Part shown: one piece after another, positions 43,876 to 53,579 of the stretch
Position numbering within the stretch: position 1 is the stretch's first letter
Layout: each line of letters starts with the position of its first letter
NCBI GenBank assembly: GCA_036936605.1
Contig: JAUPFV010000002.1
Span: 129,936,376-130,000,375 of the forward strand
DNA: 64,000 nt
Direction: 5' to 3'
DNA from: Limnanthes douglasii subsp. nivea
Lineage: Eukaryota > Streptophyta > Magnoliopsida > Brassicales > Limnanthaceae
The notes under the pieces: generated by a model
The model's input: the letters and a program-made list of their open reading frames with translations, nothing else
What the model was told of the DNA's origin: nothing
Database searches by the model: none
Made by a program: the position numbers and the translations under genes

Positions 43876-44899
43876 AGAGTTAGCTAGAAAGTAGTGTTCG
43901 TATTCTTTTGTATTTTAGAGAACGAAATGTAGCGATGGCACACTCTTTCCTACCCTGTTAAGCACAGGAAGGTTTTAATGAGGTGTTCGATGAGCTGCTT
44001 AATACAAAGAACTCTTTGCCTTAACTATTATTTGGGTCACGATAACGCGTGCCTCGAATTATTGTCTCTTCGAACTATTATTTGGGTCGCAGAAAGCTGT
44101 GCCTCGAATTGCTATCTCTTCGAATTATTATTTGGGTCACAGTAACATGTGCCTCAAATTTTTTTCCCTTCAAATAATCATTTGGATCACAGTAACATAT
44201 GCCTCGAATTTTTGTCCCGTCAAATTATTATTTGGGTCACAGTAGCATGTGCCTCGGATTATTATCCCTTCAAATTTTCATTTGGGTCACATTAATGTCT
44301 ACCTTGAATTCTATTTACCTTTGTTATTATTTGGGACACATAAATATGTGCCTCGAATTCTATTTACCTTTGTTATTATTTGGGACACATAAATGTGTGC
44401 CTCGAATTCTATTTACCTTTGTTATTATTTGGGACACATAAATGTGTGCTTCGAATTCTATTTACATTTGTTATTATTTGGGACACATAAATGTGTGCTT
44501 CAAATTTTATTTGCCTTTACTATTATTTGGGTCCTATCAATGTGTCTTAAATTACTGTTTATTCGAATTATCAGATGGGTCACACTTATGTGTTCCTCGA
44601 ATTTTATTTTCCTTAGCCATTATTCAGGTCACATAAATTATCTTTTGGATCACGTTAACTTAAGATTAGCTATTATTAGTTTGAGCTTTAGATCTCACAA
44701 TAATTTATTTTTGGTTCGAAGGATTTGTCTCTTCGAATTATCAGGGGGAACACAGTATTTGGTGCCTTGGATTGAACTTATACATAATCATAACAATCGA
44801 TTATATAAAATTCAGCGCATTACAGCATACTGTCTTCACCTTACAAAAAGAAGCCCTATAAGGCCATAAACAAAACTTCGAAATCCTCCACATCTTCCC
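43876..44899. repeat. gypsy D spacer with 50-bp tandem array
   Basis: From about 44024 to 44640 a 49-50-bp unit recurs around 11 to 12 times: TATTTGGGTCACAGTAACATG, TGCCTCGAATT and CCCTT(C/T)(A/G)AATTAT, with the distal copies shortened and more uniform. The unit gives open frames on the plus strand that are not genes. It occupies the same place as the 89-bp array of C, between the convergent genes, but the unit is unrelated. The rest of the spacer holds no coding sequence. Confidence 0.88.
43954..43968 (+). promoter_or_regulatory. conserved hairpin downstream of pol, gypsy D
   Basis: CCTGT/ACAGG closes the loop TAAGC, preceded by CTCTTTCCTA and followed by GGTTTTAATGAGG. Confidence 0.68.
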
Positions 44900-47777
44900 C
44901 TACTCTGAATTTTTTGAAGAGACACTCCCCTCTGCTTCTGAGTCTTCACTATCGCTCACTACTATATGGGGAGGGCAAAGTTCCGAGGGGACAAGTTTCC
45001 AAAAACTCCCCAAGTTGTATTCGGGATGCTCAGCATGAATTTGGGTAAGTAAACCAGCTCGAGTAGTGGCATCTCGGGCCTTCAGCTTACTTGTGCACAT
45101 AGCTGCATAAGCATCCACAGCCTTATCTTTCTCCTCATCGACCTGCATGGGAAAGTTCTCAACCCGTTTTGGTAACTGATCTCGATCCTCCTTCACCTTT
45201 TTGAAGCTTTCAGTACATTCTGCGAACCCATCGCAGGCCAGACGATGCCCTCTCTTGTACTCAGCTATCAATAGCTCTTGAGTGTCAGTCTTTTTCTTGT
45301 ACAACTCCCTCTCTTCTTGACAGCACCTCTCCAGCATTATCACATAATTTTTGGAGGCAGATAAGCGCTCGTATAAAGCATCTGCTTGACTCTCTATCAC
45401 TGCGTGTTGCTTCTTGGCCTTCTCGAGCTGAGAAGCAGCTAGCAACGACTTAAAATTGTAGTGATTTTTGCGCTTCTCAAGATGCTACATCTTTTTCCCT
45501 CTACTAACTGAGGTATGTAGCAGTCGTCGAAGATTCAGTGAGAATTCGTCGTCTAAAGGAACTTCGAAGGAGCTCGTTGGAGATCCTAGTGCTGCAGAGT
45601 CAAAATCAGAAAACCCACCACCAAGAGTATCTGGATCAATATGCTGAGGAGGGTTGCTCCAAGGGATGGGGAGAGGTGCTAAATTTGGACTATTTTCGAA
45701 AGGGACAGGGTGTGAAGATTCGGTAAGAGGTGAGTGTGGTATTTGATGAGAACTTTCCTTGGGTGAGTTGCCACCTCTGTCCTCGGGTTCACTTGAGATT
45801 TCTTGAATCTCTTCGGCTGAAGCGGCATACTGTTTGTCATCAGGCGTCTCACCATCCTCGGATAATTCTTGGATGGGCTCGAGGACAGCTTTTCCTTTCC
45901 TATCCTTTGTCTTGGCCTCCTTTTTCGATAGAAGGATGGGAGCAGAGGGAGGGGGATTGGAGTTCAACGAAACAATATTGTATGGGGGAGGAATCCCTTG
46001 GGTATTGACTGTTCCTTTAGGGTTTAGCTGTTGGTCTTTCATTGAAGCCTCTTCTTCTGGAGGATCCCCGAGATGACTCTTCGAACGAGAGCGCTTGGGA
46101 AGATATATCACTATATCTTTTTGGCTCACGCGCTCCATCACTTCTTGCTCCGAAGGAGGAGCCATCAATCCTCTCATACTAATTCGGTCGAGGGGATTGA
46201 GCCTCCACAACCGACTCCTGGCGAGATTGTTATCTGTGAAGCAGAGACGAAATCGGTTGTCCCGATGTTCTTTTGCCCACAAGCAGAGTTTGGTGAACAC
46301 ATTCGTGGCACCCTCAACATAGTCAAAATAGGGCTTCGATATCCCAGTCATAGCTGCAACAAGTAGCCAACATAAAGCCCAGTCACAAACCAAAATTCGA
46401 TGGAGAATAAATAATTTCGAAGACTAGGAACTTACATTTATTGGTCCACATCAGAGATAGCTTATGAGGATTCGAAGGAATGGCCTCTGACCCGTTCTCC
46501 CAGCAACCGGAGAAGAACACGAACTGCTGCCTCCATTTCTTGTCAGCCTCTAAGAGATCTCTCAGGAATTTTTGTCCTCGGTTGAAAGTCAGTGAGTAAA
46601 AGGGAAAGAAAGGATTCCTGGCCAGACCAGCAAGGCCGATGAGTTGCTCTAACGAGAATTCGTGACCTGAGAGCCTCGAGGCCATAATGCAGGCCATCAG
46701 AGTAAACCACATGTTGGGGCCAACCTGTGAAGGACAAAGGTCTATCTTCGCCAAATATTCGATGAAGAAGGGGTCTAAAGGATACCTTAACCCCCAGTTC
46801 ATGATCTCCGTATACACCACCAACTCGTTGTCTCTCACTGACAAAGGCGTCTCACCTTCCGAGGGAAATCTGATAGTAATATAGGAGGGGATGCTCCATC
46901 GAGTCCTCAGCATTTCCTTTTCATCTTGTGAAAAGTACTTGTATCTGATATTATAGAGAGCTACCATATGTTTATTTTCGATGCCCCGAATATTGCGATC
47001 GGCAATGCTATCCAATTCTAAGGGAAGCATGATATCCCCTTTCGATTTTGGGGTAATCTGACGAGCTTGCTCTTCGGATATTGTTCGAGCAGAGGAGGTC
47101 GCGTTGTTCGAAGGACCTAAAGAAAGGATCACAGGTACTTTTGGTTTGAGTGACGCTATTGCGGGCACTTTTCCTTTGGCATTTAGACTCTCGTTTCGTC
47201 TGTTTTGCATATCCTCTTCGGTGATGATCGTCCTCGAAGGCGAAAATTGAGTCCCATGAATGGTCATAGATGGAGTCGAGGGCAGACTTGACTCATCTAG
47301 TTCCATTTTTTGTGGAGGACTGATAGATGTATGACGCGGGCTAGTGGATATCCGCAGAGGACTAACAAATGTTCGATGATGTATGGTAGATGTCCAAAGA
47401 GGGCTGGCGGATGCCTGGGGGACACCTTCGATTGCTGTTGGGGAAGAAGGCTCCCGAATAACCAGGGGTGTCTCTTTGGCACGCTTTCGCTCCTGCGAAC
47501 TTTTCTTATCCTTATGAGATCTTTTTCTCTTCCCAAAAGAGTGTTTGTGTTGTATGTCTTTACCCATGTTTCCGAGGAGGTTAGACTCACTATGCAGACT
47601 TTGTCGAGCGACTTCGAGGGGAATAATTGCATTTGAATCTGCTGGGGGAGGCCAAGTACCAAAGAACGTAGTAACAGATGGTGGGGGTTGGGGCCTCACT
47701 TCTTCTCCAGCAGCAACTCTCTCCTCGAACCTCTTGCTGATCAACAACCAATCAGGAATTCGACGGGGTTTGCTCAC
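44900..47777 (-). pseudogene. gypsy D antisense gene, two exons, one premature stop
   Basis: Minus strand. Exon 1 is 47777-46436 and exon 2 is 46353-44900. The Transposase_28-like block (RWSIPSYITIRFPSEGETP, YTEIMNWGLRYPLDPFF, ACIMASRLSGHEFSLEQ) is at about 46900-46660. Splicing gives codon TCT followed by MTGISKPYFDYVEG. NNLARSRLWRL and VIYLPKRSRSK follow as in C. A coiled coil (about 45440-45050) and an acidic serine-rich end close the protein. A single in-frame TAG at 45485-45487 cuts off the coiled coil; the frame on both sides is otherwise open, in contrast to the badly damaged gag-pol of the same element. Product role unknown. Confidence 0.87.
46354..46435 (-). other. intron of the gypsy D antisense gene
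   Basis: 82 bp, donor GTAAGTTCC, acceptor CTTGTTGCAG. Phase 1, same protein position as in A, B and C. Confidence 0.85.
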
Positions 47778-47838
47778 CAGCTTTCTCTCTCTAGAAACGT
47801 TTGAACAAAAGTTGAATTAATGAGGAGAGAAGATTGAT

Positions 47839-47845
47839 ATTTATA
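47839..47845 (-). promoter_or_regulatory. TATA box of the gypsy D antisense gene
   Basis: Minus-strand CTATAAATAT about 65 bp upstream of the ATG at 47777. Confidence 0.55.
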
Positions 47846-48360
47846 GAGGAGGTTGGGCCTTCCAACCAGACCAGGCCCGGGGATTTTTTCTGATGTTTGC
47901 ATAGGGGCATTATGGGACATATAGGTGGGAAATGTCCTCACACCAAACAGAGGGGAAGATGTAGAGTTTTCCTAGTCAGAAGATGTCTTGGGAATAGGGA
48001 ACGTTTCTAACAAAAATATGTTGACATGCATTGTTACTTAATGACGTCACGTTAAAGAATAATCCTAGCACCCTATTTAGCCTTGGATTGAATAAATTCG
48101 GGGCATTGATACAGTCAAAGTCAAGGGACTTATATGGCTAATATGGTGCAAGGATTAGGGGGGCCTAGTTATCAGAATAAATTCGAAGGGAGGAGATCTT
48201 CGAGGGGCGGTTTATGGCTTCGACAGTTCGAGGAAAATTGTTGAGATTCGAAGAAAGAAAATATTCGAGGAAAATGTTCTTTGCCTTTCGAAGGTAATTA
48301 TTCGAGGGTGTGTGAAATGAACAGACAGAGGATTATTCAGTCCCAGTAAAAGAACTTTCA

Positions 48361-48378
48361 CTAGGACTGGGGGGCTAC
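48361..48378 (+). promoter_or_regulatory. gypsy D polypurine tract
   Basis: CTAGGACTGGGGGGCTAC directly before the 3' LTR, sharing GACTGGGGGGCTAC with C. Confidence 0.75.
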
Positions 48379-48822
48379 CGATAAGGAAGAATAAAAGACA
48401 AGAAGAAAAGTGTGAAGAAGAAATATGACAGGAGAAAAGTGCAAAGGAGAAACATGATAGGAGGAAAGTGCAGAGAGGAAATTGTGTGAGGGTTAAATTG
48501 TAAAAGCTGTCTAAGACAATAGCCAGAATAAGAAGAAAATAAAGTGTAGGGACTAAAGATGTAATTAATGGGAATTAAAGCGTGTGGGGTCCGCAATTGT
48601 ACTATAAAAGGACCACACACGCTTCATAAATCCCGAGATGAATAATATAATATACTTTCTCTCTCTACTTAACCTAAGAACTCCTACTTTATCTCTTTTA
48701 AACCTGCAACCAAACAAATTAGATCTATTCATATTGACACTAAGAGATTTTCATATCACAGAATCATCACTAAGAAATCCTCGTATCTCAAAAATACCCC
48801 TGGACTTTCTTAGAACTCTTCA
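48379..48822 (+). repeat. gypsy D 3' LTR
   Basis: 444 bp, begins CG where the 5' copy has TG, ends CTCTTCA, then TGAAC. About 17 substitutions and two indels against 37792-38232. Confidence 0.94.
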
Positions 48823-48827
48823 TGAAC

Positions 48828-51082
48828 AACTCCCACTTGTCCTTTCACAGCATATTTCAAACATTGGTGGATTGTTGAGGCCACTGCATGCATCCTAGAG
48901 AGCCAAGATCTCCCCAGAATAGCATTATAACAAGTGGGACAATCCACCACAACGAATAGTATTCTAACCATCTTTTTAAAAGGGCCTTTGCCCAACAAAA
49001 CCTCCTCCTCGAGTTCTCCGATTACATCGGCTGAGCTTCCGGTGAAACCAACAATTGACATGTTCGAACGCTGAATCACTGTTGGATTCTTTATTTTATT
49101 GTAGGTAGTTAAAAAAAGAATATTGGCTGAACTTCCGGTGTCCACCAAAATTCATCTTATGTCATTGCCCCCGATGGATGCTCATATGACAACAGCATCT
49201 TCATGAGGACCAGCTATATCTCTCAAGTCATCCTCATCGAAAACAATGAAAGGAAAAGGAATCTGCGATTGATAAGAAGCCATGCCTCCTTCCAGTTGGC
49301 TAGCTAAATTATGAACATGCCTCTTTCTTGAAGAAGCAGTTGGTGTTGTCATTGTGTCTCCTCCGAAAATTGTGAGTGACTCATAAAAGCTGATAAGTCC
49401 GGACACTGACTTGCAATGTTCTGTGATAACATCTACTCTATTCCGGGTTGAATCAGGGTCTAAGTATTCTGACTCTACATCAAACCTCTCAATTATCACC
49501 ATAGCCCCTTCGGGAGCCGATGTGCCTGCATTGTTTGGACCAGCCCGTCGAGCGTTATCAGGCATATTTCCTCCTCTTCTTTTAACATATGCTCCCAACT
49601 TTCCTCTTTCAATCAAATTCTGGACTTCTTGCTTTAAATAAATACAATCCTTAGTGGTATGGCCGGTATCATTGTGATACTGGCAGAACAATTGTTGCTG
49701 CTCTCCCTAAGAGACTGTAGCGCAGCCGGCCTTCTATAATGTACTTCGTCTTTTGTTTTGTCATAAATGGTGGCTACGTTTTCTTTTAATTCTGCAAACC
49801 ACTCCGGTTGAACCCAAGGCCCTTGCTTATTTCTGGATTGTTGACTCTGAGGCGGAGCAGCTGGCTGAGACTGAGCTTTGGCTCTGTTATGACCCTGCCC
49901 GGCCTTGTTCCCAGACTGGTTTTGGTTTGGATTTGGTGCAACCGGAGCAGACCTCACCTTCCTATGTACCCTAGTTTTCTTTGTTTCATCTACTTTAATC
50001 TGCTTTCCGACCCGATTCAGCAAACCTCCCCATGTCATGGCCTTCTTTCTGGTTACTGAATCAGCCAGGTTTCCAGGGTTTAAGCCCTGCCTCAGAGAGG
50101 CTATTGCTACTTGTTCAAAGCAATCAGCCAGCTCTTTCTTGGTGTTTACAAAACGAATTATGTATTCTTTTAGGGATTCGTTTGGTTCTTGGGAACAATG
50201 GATAATCGTGTCTCCATTGCCCTTTACCTCCTTACTTCCAACAAACTGTCTTCGAAAAGCCACCCAAAATGTATCGAAATTTCTGATGCAGCCTTATGGC
50301 AAACTGTTGTACCACTTCAGAGCGCTCCTCGTAAATGATTGGGAGAATGCTCTACAAATTAACTTGTCGTCATCATCAAAATTCATCATGAATTTTTTTA
50401 ACTGTTCCAAGTGGTTATCAGGGTCTTTACTGCCAACGTATTTTTCCATTTTTGTACTATGAAACCTCTTAGGAAGGTTTCCGGAGAGGATCTTGGAGGA
50501 CAATGGACATTGTCTCCAATTCCGACCACGACTAAATACGGTATCCTCATTAGGAGTTGCAAAGATACCTGGATCATCATGGAAGGCAAAAGGATCCATC
50601 ACCATCCGATCTACATGTCTCCGGCTATGAGACGATCCTTTGCCTATATGCCTATTTAACTTTCCTTGCTTATCCCTTTTTCTTGAGTATTTCTTGACTA
50701 ACTTTTGTTTCTTTTTTGAACAGCCTTCATCACTGCTGGATGACAGGGATTCTTAGACTCCATCTTCGCTTGAGGAGCTGCTAGAATATTCTGAGTCTGA
50801 ATCAGAGTTCTCCACCGGCTTAGACCGGTGAGACCTTTTTGAGCTATCATGAGTCTTTTTTGTGCTCATATGGGTTTTTGAGGGCTCATGCTCCCTTGGA
50901 TTGTCAGTATGATGAGCTACTGACACCTTAGACTTCTCTTTTGTGCTCATTTCTGCCCTCTTGGCAGCCCTCAGAGCTTCTATTTCAACTTTTAACCTAT
51001 CACGCTCCTCAATGGTATATTCATCATTTTCTCCCACCACTTCGACCAAAGCTGGTGGAACTTCCTGCACGTCCGGATTCAT
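48828..51082 (-). pseudogene. gypsy B gag and protease, decayed
   Basis: Continuation of B beyond D, aligned with A along its length. The start MNPDVQEVPPALVEVV is at 51082. Then come the SSSSE acidic tract, capsid segments (SKDPDNHLEQLKKFMMNF at about 50400, FRRQFVGSKE at 50255), zinc-binding CQYHNDTGHTTKDC (about 49685) and protease DTGSSANILFL (about 49140). Stops and frameshifts occur near 50750, 50290, 49690 and 49160. The remaining codons lie across D at 37786-37703 (SSQKVAREC, LGAVRINEE), ending in TAG-TAA. Confidence 0.92.
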
Positions 51083-51133
51083 CCGAACTAGTTTTTCTTA
51101 ATGGTTTTGAATGCTAGATTCAGGCATCGTCGT

Positions 51134-51152
51134 TCTCCCACTGTGGTCGCTA
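51134..51152 (-). promoter_or_regulatory. gypsy B primer binding site, mutated
   Basis: TAGCGACCACAGTGGGAG, the A-family site with the first TGG changed to TAG. Confidence 0.6.
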
Positions 51153-51155
51153 ATT

Positions 51156-51509
51156 TGGTGAGGTTTATTTTTGTTTGAAGGTAATTTTGTCCAGAGTTTT
51201 GTGGTATTTTGATGGTATTTAATGTTTGGATAGAGTGTAGAGGGATAATTAAGCTCCCTAGTTGTATTTAATTTTTCTTACCCTTATTTAATGAAAGTGG
51301 TTAGGTATTTATACCTTGAGTTGTGGGCCACATGGGCTTTCGGGTTGACTTATGGATTCGGGTCGAGTTCAAAGACCCATTAGTCTTAAGTAGGTAGATA
51401 ATTAGCTTAGTCATGAAGTGATTAAGTTTTTAGTACATTAGTTCAGTCCGGGCGGTTTAGTGGGTGGATGTTGTCCGGATTAACCCTGCAACAAATTCCG
51501 GAGTCATCA
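51156..51509 (-). repeat. gypsy B 5' LTR
   Basis: 354 bp, lacking 22 bp near its plus-strand right end compared with 18944-19319, with 9 substitutions. Confidence 0.94.
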
Positions 51510-52385
51510 ATAATAATAATAATAATAATAATAATTATTATTATATGGTTATAAATATTTAAAGTGTTTTAATTATTTTATAAACCAAAATCATATCTTA
51601 AGTTATAATTTAAAAATATTATTATAATATATATGATCATAATTTTATTATTATAATTTCTTTAGTATTATTATGATTGAGTTATTAATATTTTAAGTGT
51701 TGTAATTATTTTATAAACCAAAATTTTAAACATTACAATATGTTTATAACATATTTATAATGTTATAGTGACATTTTGAATATTATTATTATGATTTGGT
51801 TATAAATATTACATGTGTTGATATTATTTTATAAACCAAATCATATCTTATCATGTTAAAATATTACAAGTTTTATGGTTATAATTTTATTATTACATTT
51901 TGAATATTATTATTATTATGATTTGGTTATAAATATTAGTAGTGTTGTTATTATTTTATAAACCAAAATCATATTTTATCATGATAAAATATTACAAGTT
52001 ATATAGTTATAATTTTATTATTACATTTTGATTATTATTATTATATGATTATAAATATTACAAGTGTTGTTATTATTTTATAAGCCAAAATCATATCTTA
52101 TCATGGTAAAATATCACAAGTTATATGTTTATAATTTTATTATTACATTTTGAATATTATTATTATGACTTGGTTATAAATATTTGTAGTGTTGTTATTA
52201 TTTTATAAACTAAAATCACATCTTATAATTTTAAAATATTATAAGTTATATGGTTATAATTTTATTATTACATTTTGATACTTATTATTGTGATTTGGTT
52301 ATAAATAGTACAAGTGTTAATATTATTTTATAAACCAAAATCATATCTTATAATTATTTAATAGTACATTTGTTGTTATTATAAT
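51510..52385. repeat. AT-rich tandem array of about 122-bp units inside the hAT
   Basis: Starts with a (TAA)n run, then at least five copies of a unit of 121-125 bp containing TTATTATTACATTTTGAAT, GATTTGGTTATAAATATT and TTATAAACCAAAATCATAT. Copies are well aligned at about 51890, 52015, 52136 and 52260. The array continues at 18728-18943. Confidence 0.8.
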
Positions 52386-52499
52386 GAAAAGTAAATAACG
52401 TTTTTAGTTTATTTAGCCGTTCACGGTTTATACTCTTGCGGGCCAAGAGTTGTACACATGTTTGAAAATTGAAATACAACATCTAAAAAATCTATTACA

Positions 52500-53467
52500 A
52501 ACATCATTCATCGTCTTCAAGTTGTTCATCGTAATCATAATCTTCAAACTCACTTGATTCACCTTCAACTTTATTTTCGTCCATAATTTCTTGTTCAACT
52601 GTATCTTCATAATCACTCGGATAATCTTCGAAGATGTCGTCTACATTCACTTCGTCTCTAAACTCTTTGTATTGCATCCTTTTATCCGCCGCGGTCCAAT
52701 CCTTGACTGCCACAACCACTCTAAGTGTTTTTCCTGTCAATCTTGTTCTCTTAGTCGTGTATTGTAACCCCGCTTTGCTAAAAGCACACTCAATTGCAAC
52801 TTTTAGACATAGGTATTGCATAAATCTCTTTAACAAACCTGCAAAGAATATGATAATCATCACTTTTAGTACTCCACAATTTTAAGATATCTTCAATACC
52901 GCGGTCGATATAATTTGTTAAATCAAACCTAATGCTCAAATATCTAGACAATTCATTATCAGGTTGAGGGGTTTCTCTAAATTCATTGCTTTCTAACATT
53001 GTCATTTGAACATAGTTAGTAGAAGATCTCCCGCTACCCCTATTGTTATTACCCCTTGCATTTGAAGTTATATTTGGTCTATATCTTTCAACATACTTAT
53101 TATACATATTAAACATAAAATCATATACTTCAGCAATATACCCTTCAGGGTTAACAGGGTCAGTCGGTGGACTATCTTCGAAAAATTGTAAGGTTTTATA
53201 AAAATAGTTAACTAGCAATTCAAATTGATGTTTTCATGAAAAAGGATCCAAAATACACGCAATAGAATAAGTCATCGGGATTAGATGAAAACACTTTGAA
53301 AATTTTAATTTCATTTCGGGCATCATGTCTACACTTACAACATGAGATCTGTATTTATCCATATACATGGCAAGATTAACAATCGTGAAAAGGGCCAAGT
53401 GAACATTAGGATTATTTTGCGTACATGTATAAATAGTTACACGCATAACACGCGACACGTAAGACAC
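52500..53467 (-). pseudogene. hAT transposase, C-terminal half
   Basis: Minus strand fragments in family order. EMKLKFSKCFHLIPMTYSIA and CILDPF come at 53330-53240. Then follows a low-complexity hinge. NELSRYLSIRFDLTN and DILKLWSTKSDDYHIL (about 52960-52850) begin the dimerisation domain. After a frame break, ECAFSKAGLQYTTKRTRLTG and VVAVKDWTAADKR (about 52790-52690) complete it. An acidic tail ends near 52504. The N-terminal BED finger and first catalytic segment are missing, so the gene is dead. It is probably the transposase of the hAT that surrounds it. Confidence 0.85.
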
Positions 53468-53567
53468 GCAGATGCGTCACACACATACAAATACACGTAC
53501 ATGATTAAAACTGTTAAATGGGTGACACACATACAAAGACACGCACATGCTTAAAACTGTTAAATAG
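53440..53567. repeat. right subterminal repeats of the hAT
   Basis: ACACGC-rich sequence followed by two copies of a 46-bp unit containing ACATACAAA and TTAAAACTGTTAAAT (about 53485-53567). Related in motif to 18410-18720. Confidence 0.5.
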
Positions 53568-53579
53568 GTTGTAGGTCTC

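Larger units (their letters stand above)
37792..48822 (+). mobile_element. gypsy D, Tat-type LTR retrotransposon, plus strand
   Basis: 11,031 bp with LTRs of 441 and 444 bp and target duplication TGAAC at 37787-37791 and 48823-48827. It is inserted in the protease region of gypsy B in opposite orientation. Same plan as the others: primer site, gag-pol (plus), hairpin, tandem array, antisense gene (minus), polypurine tract, LTR. I count about 17 substitutions between the LTRs (about 3.9%). Gag-pol is broken many times, the antisense gene only once. Primer site and polypurine tract match C. Confidence 0.96.
18944..51509 (-). mobile_element. gypsy B, Tat-type LTR retrotransposon split by C and D
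   Basis: Minus-strand element of the same family as A. LTRs are 376 bp (left) and 354 bp (right, lacking 22 bp). Without C and D it would be about 10.4 kb. Flanking bases ATTAT and ATAAT fit a 5-bp duplication with one change, inside an AT-rich repeat. Order in element sense: LTR, primer site (worn), gag-protease, pol, hairpin, antisense gene, polypurine tract, LTR. Element D interrupts the protease-pol boundary region and C interrupts integrase. About 9 substitutions separate the LTRs (about 2.5%). All genes carry stops. Confidence 0.93.
18397..53567 (-). mobile_element. hAT-family DNA transposon, decayed, carrying gypsy B
   Basis: The left border TAGAGATGGAAAACGGG resembles the ends of plant hAT elements. 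It is preceded by GTTGTAAT (18389-18396). The right side ends near GTTGTAGG (53568-53575), a 6-of-8 match that could be a worn 8-bp target duplication. Inside lie short ACACGC-rich subterminal repeats at both ends, an AT-rich tandem array and the C-terminal half of a hAT transposase on the minus strand. The right terminal inverted repeat is not recognisable. The transposase call is firm; the borders are tentative. Confidence 0.5.

Noticed and set aside
44024..44640. regular repeats resembling a CRISPR array
   Set aside because: Units are contiguous tandem copies without distinct spacers, lie in a plant retrotransposon, and are simply a minisatellite. The open frames at 44199-44869 come from the repeat.
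18939..51514. perfect 5-bp target duplication for gypsy B
   Set aside because: Flanks are ATTAT and ATAAT, and the site is a repeat of T and A, so the match is only supportive.
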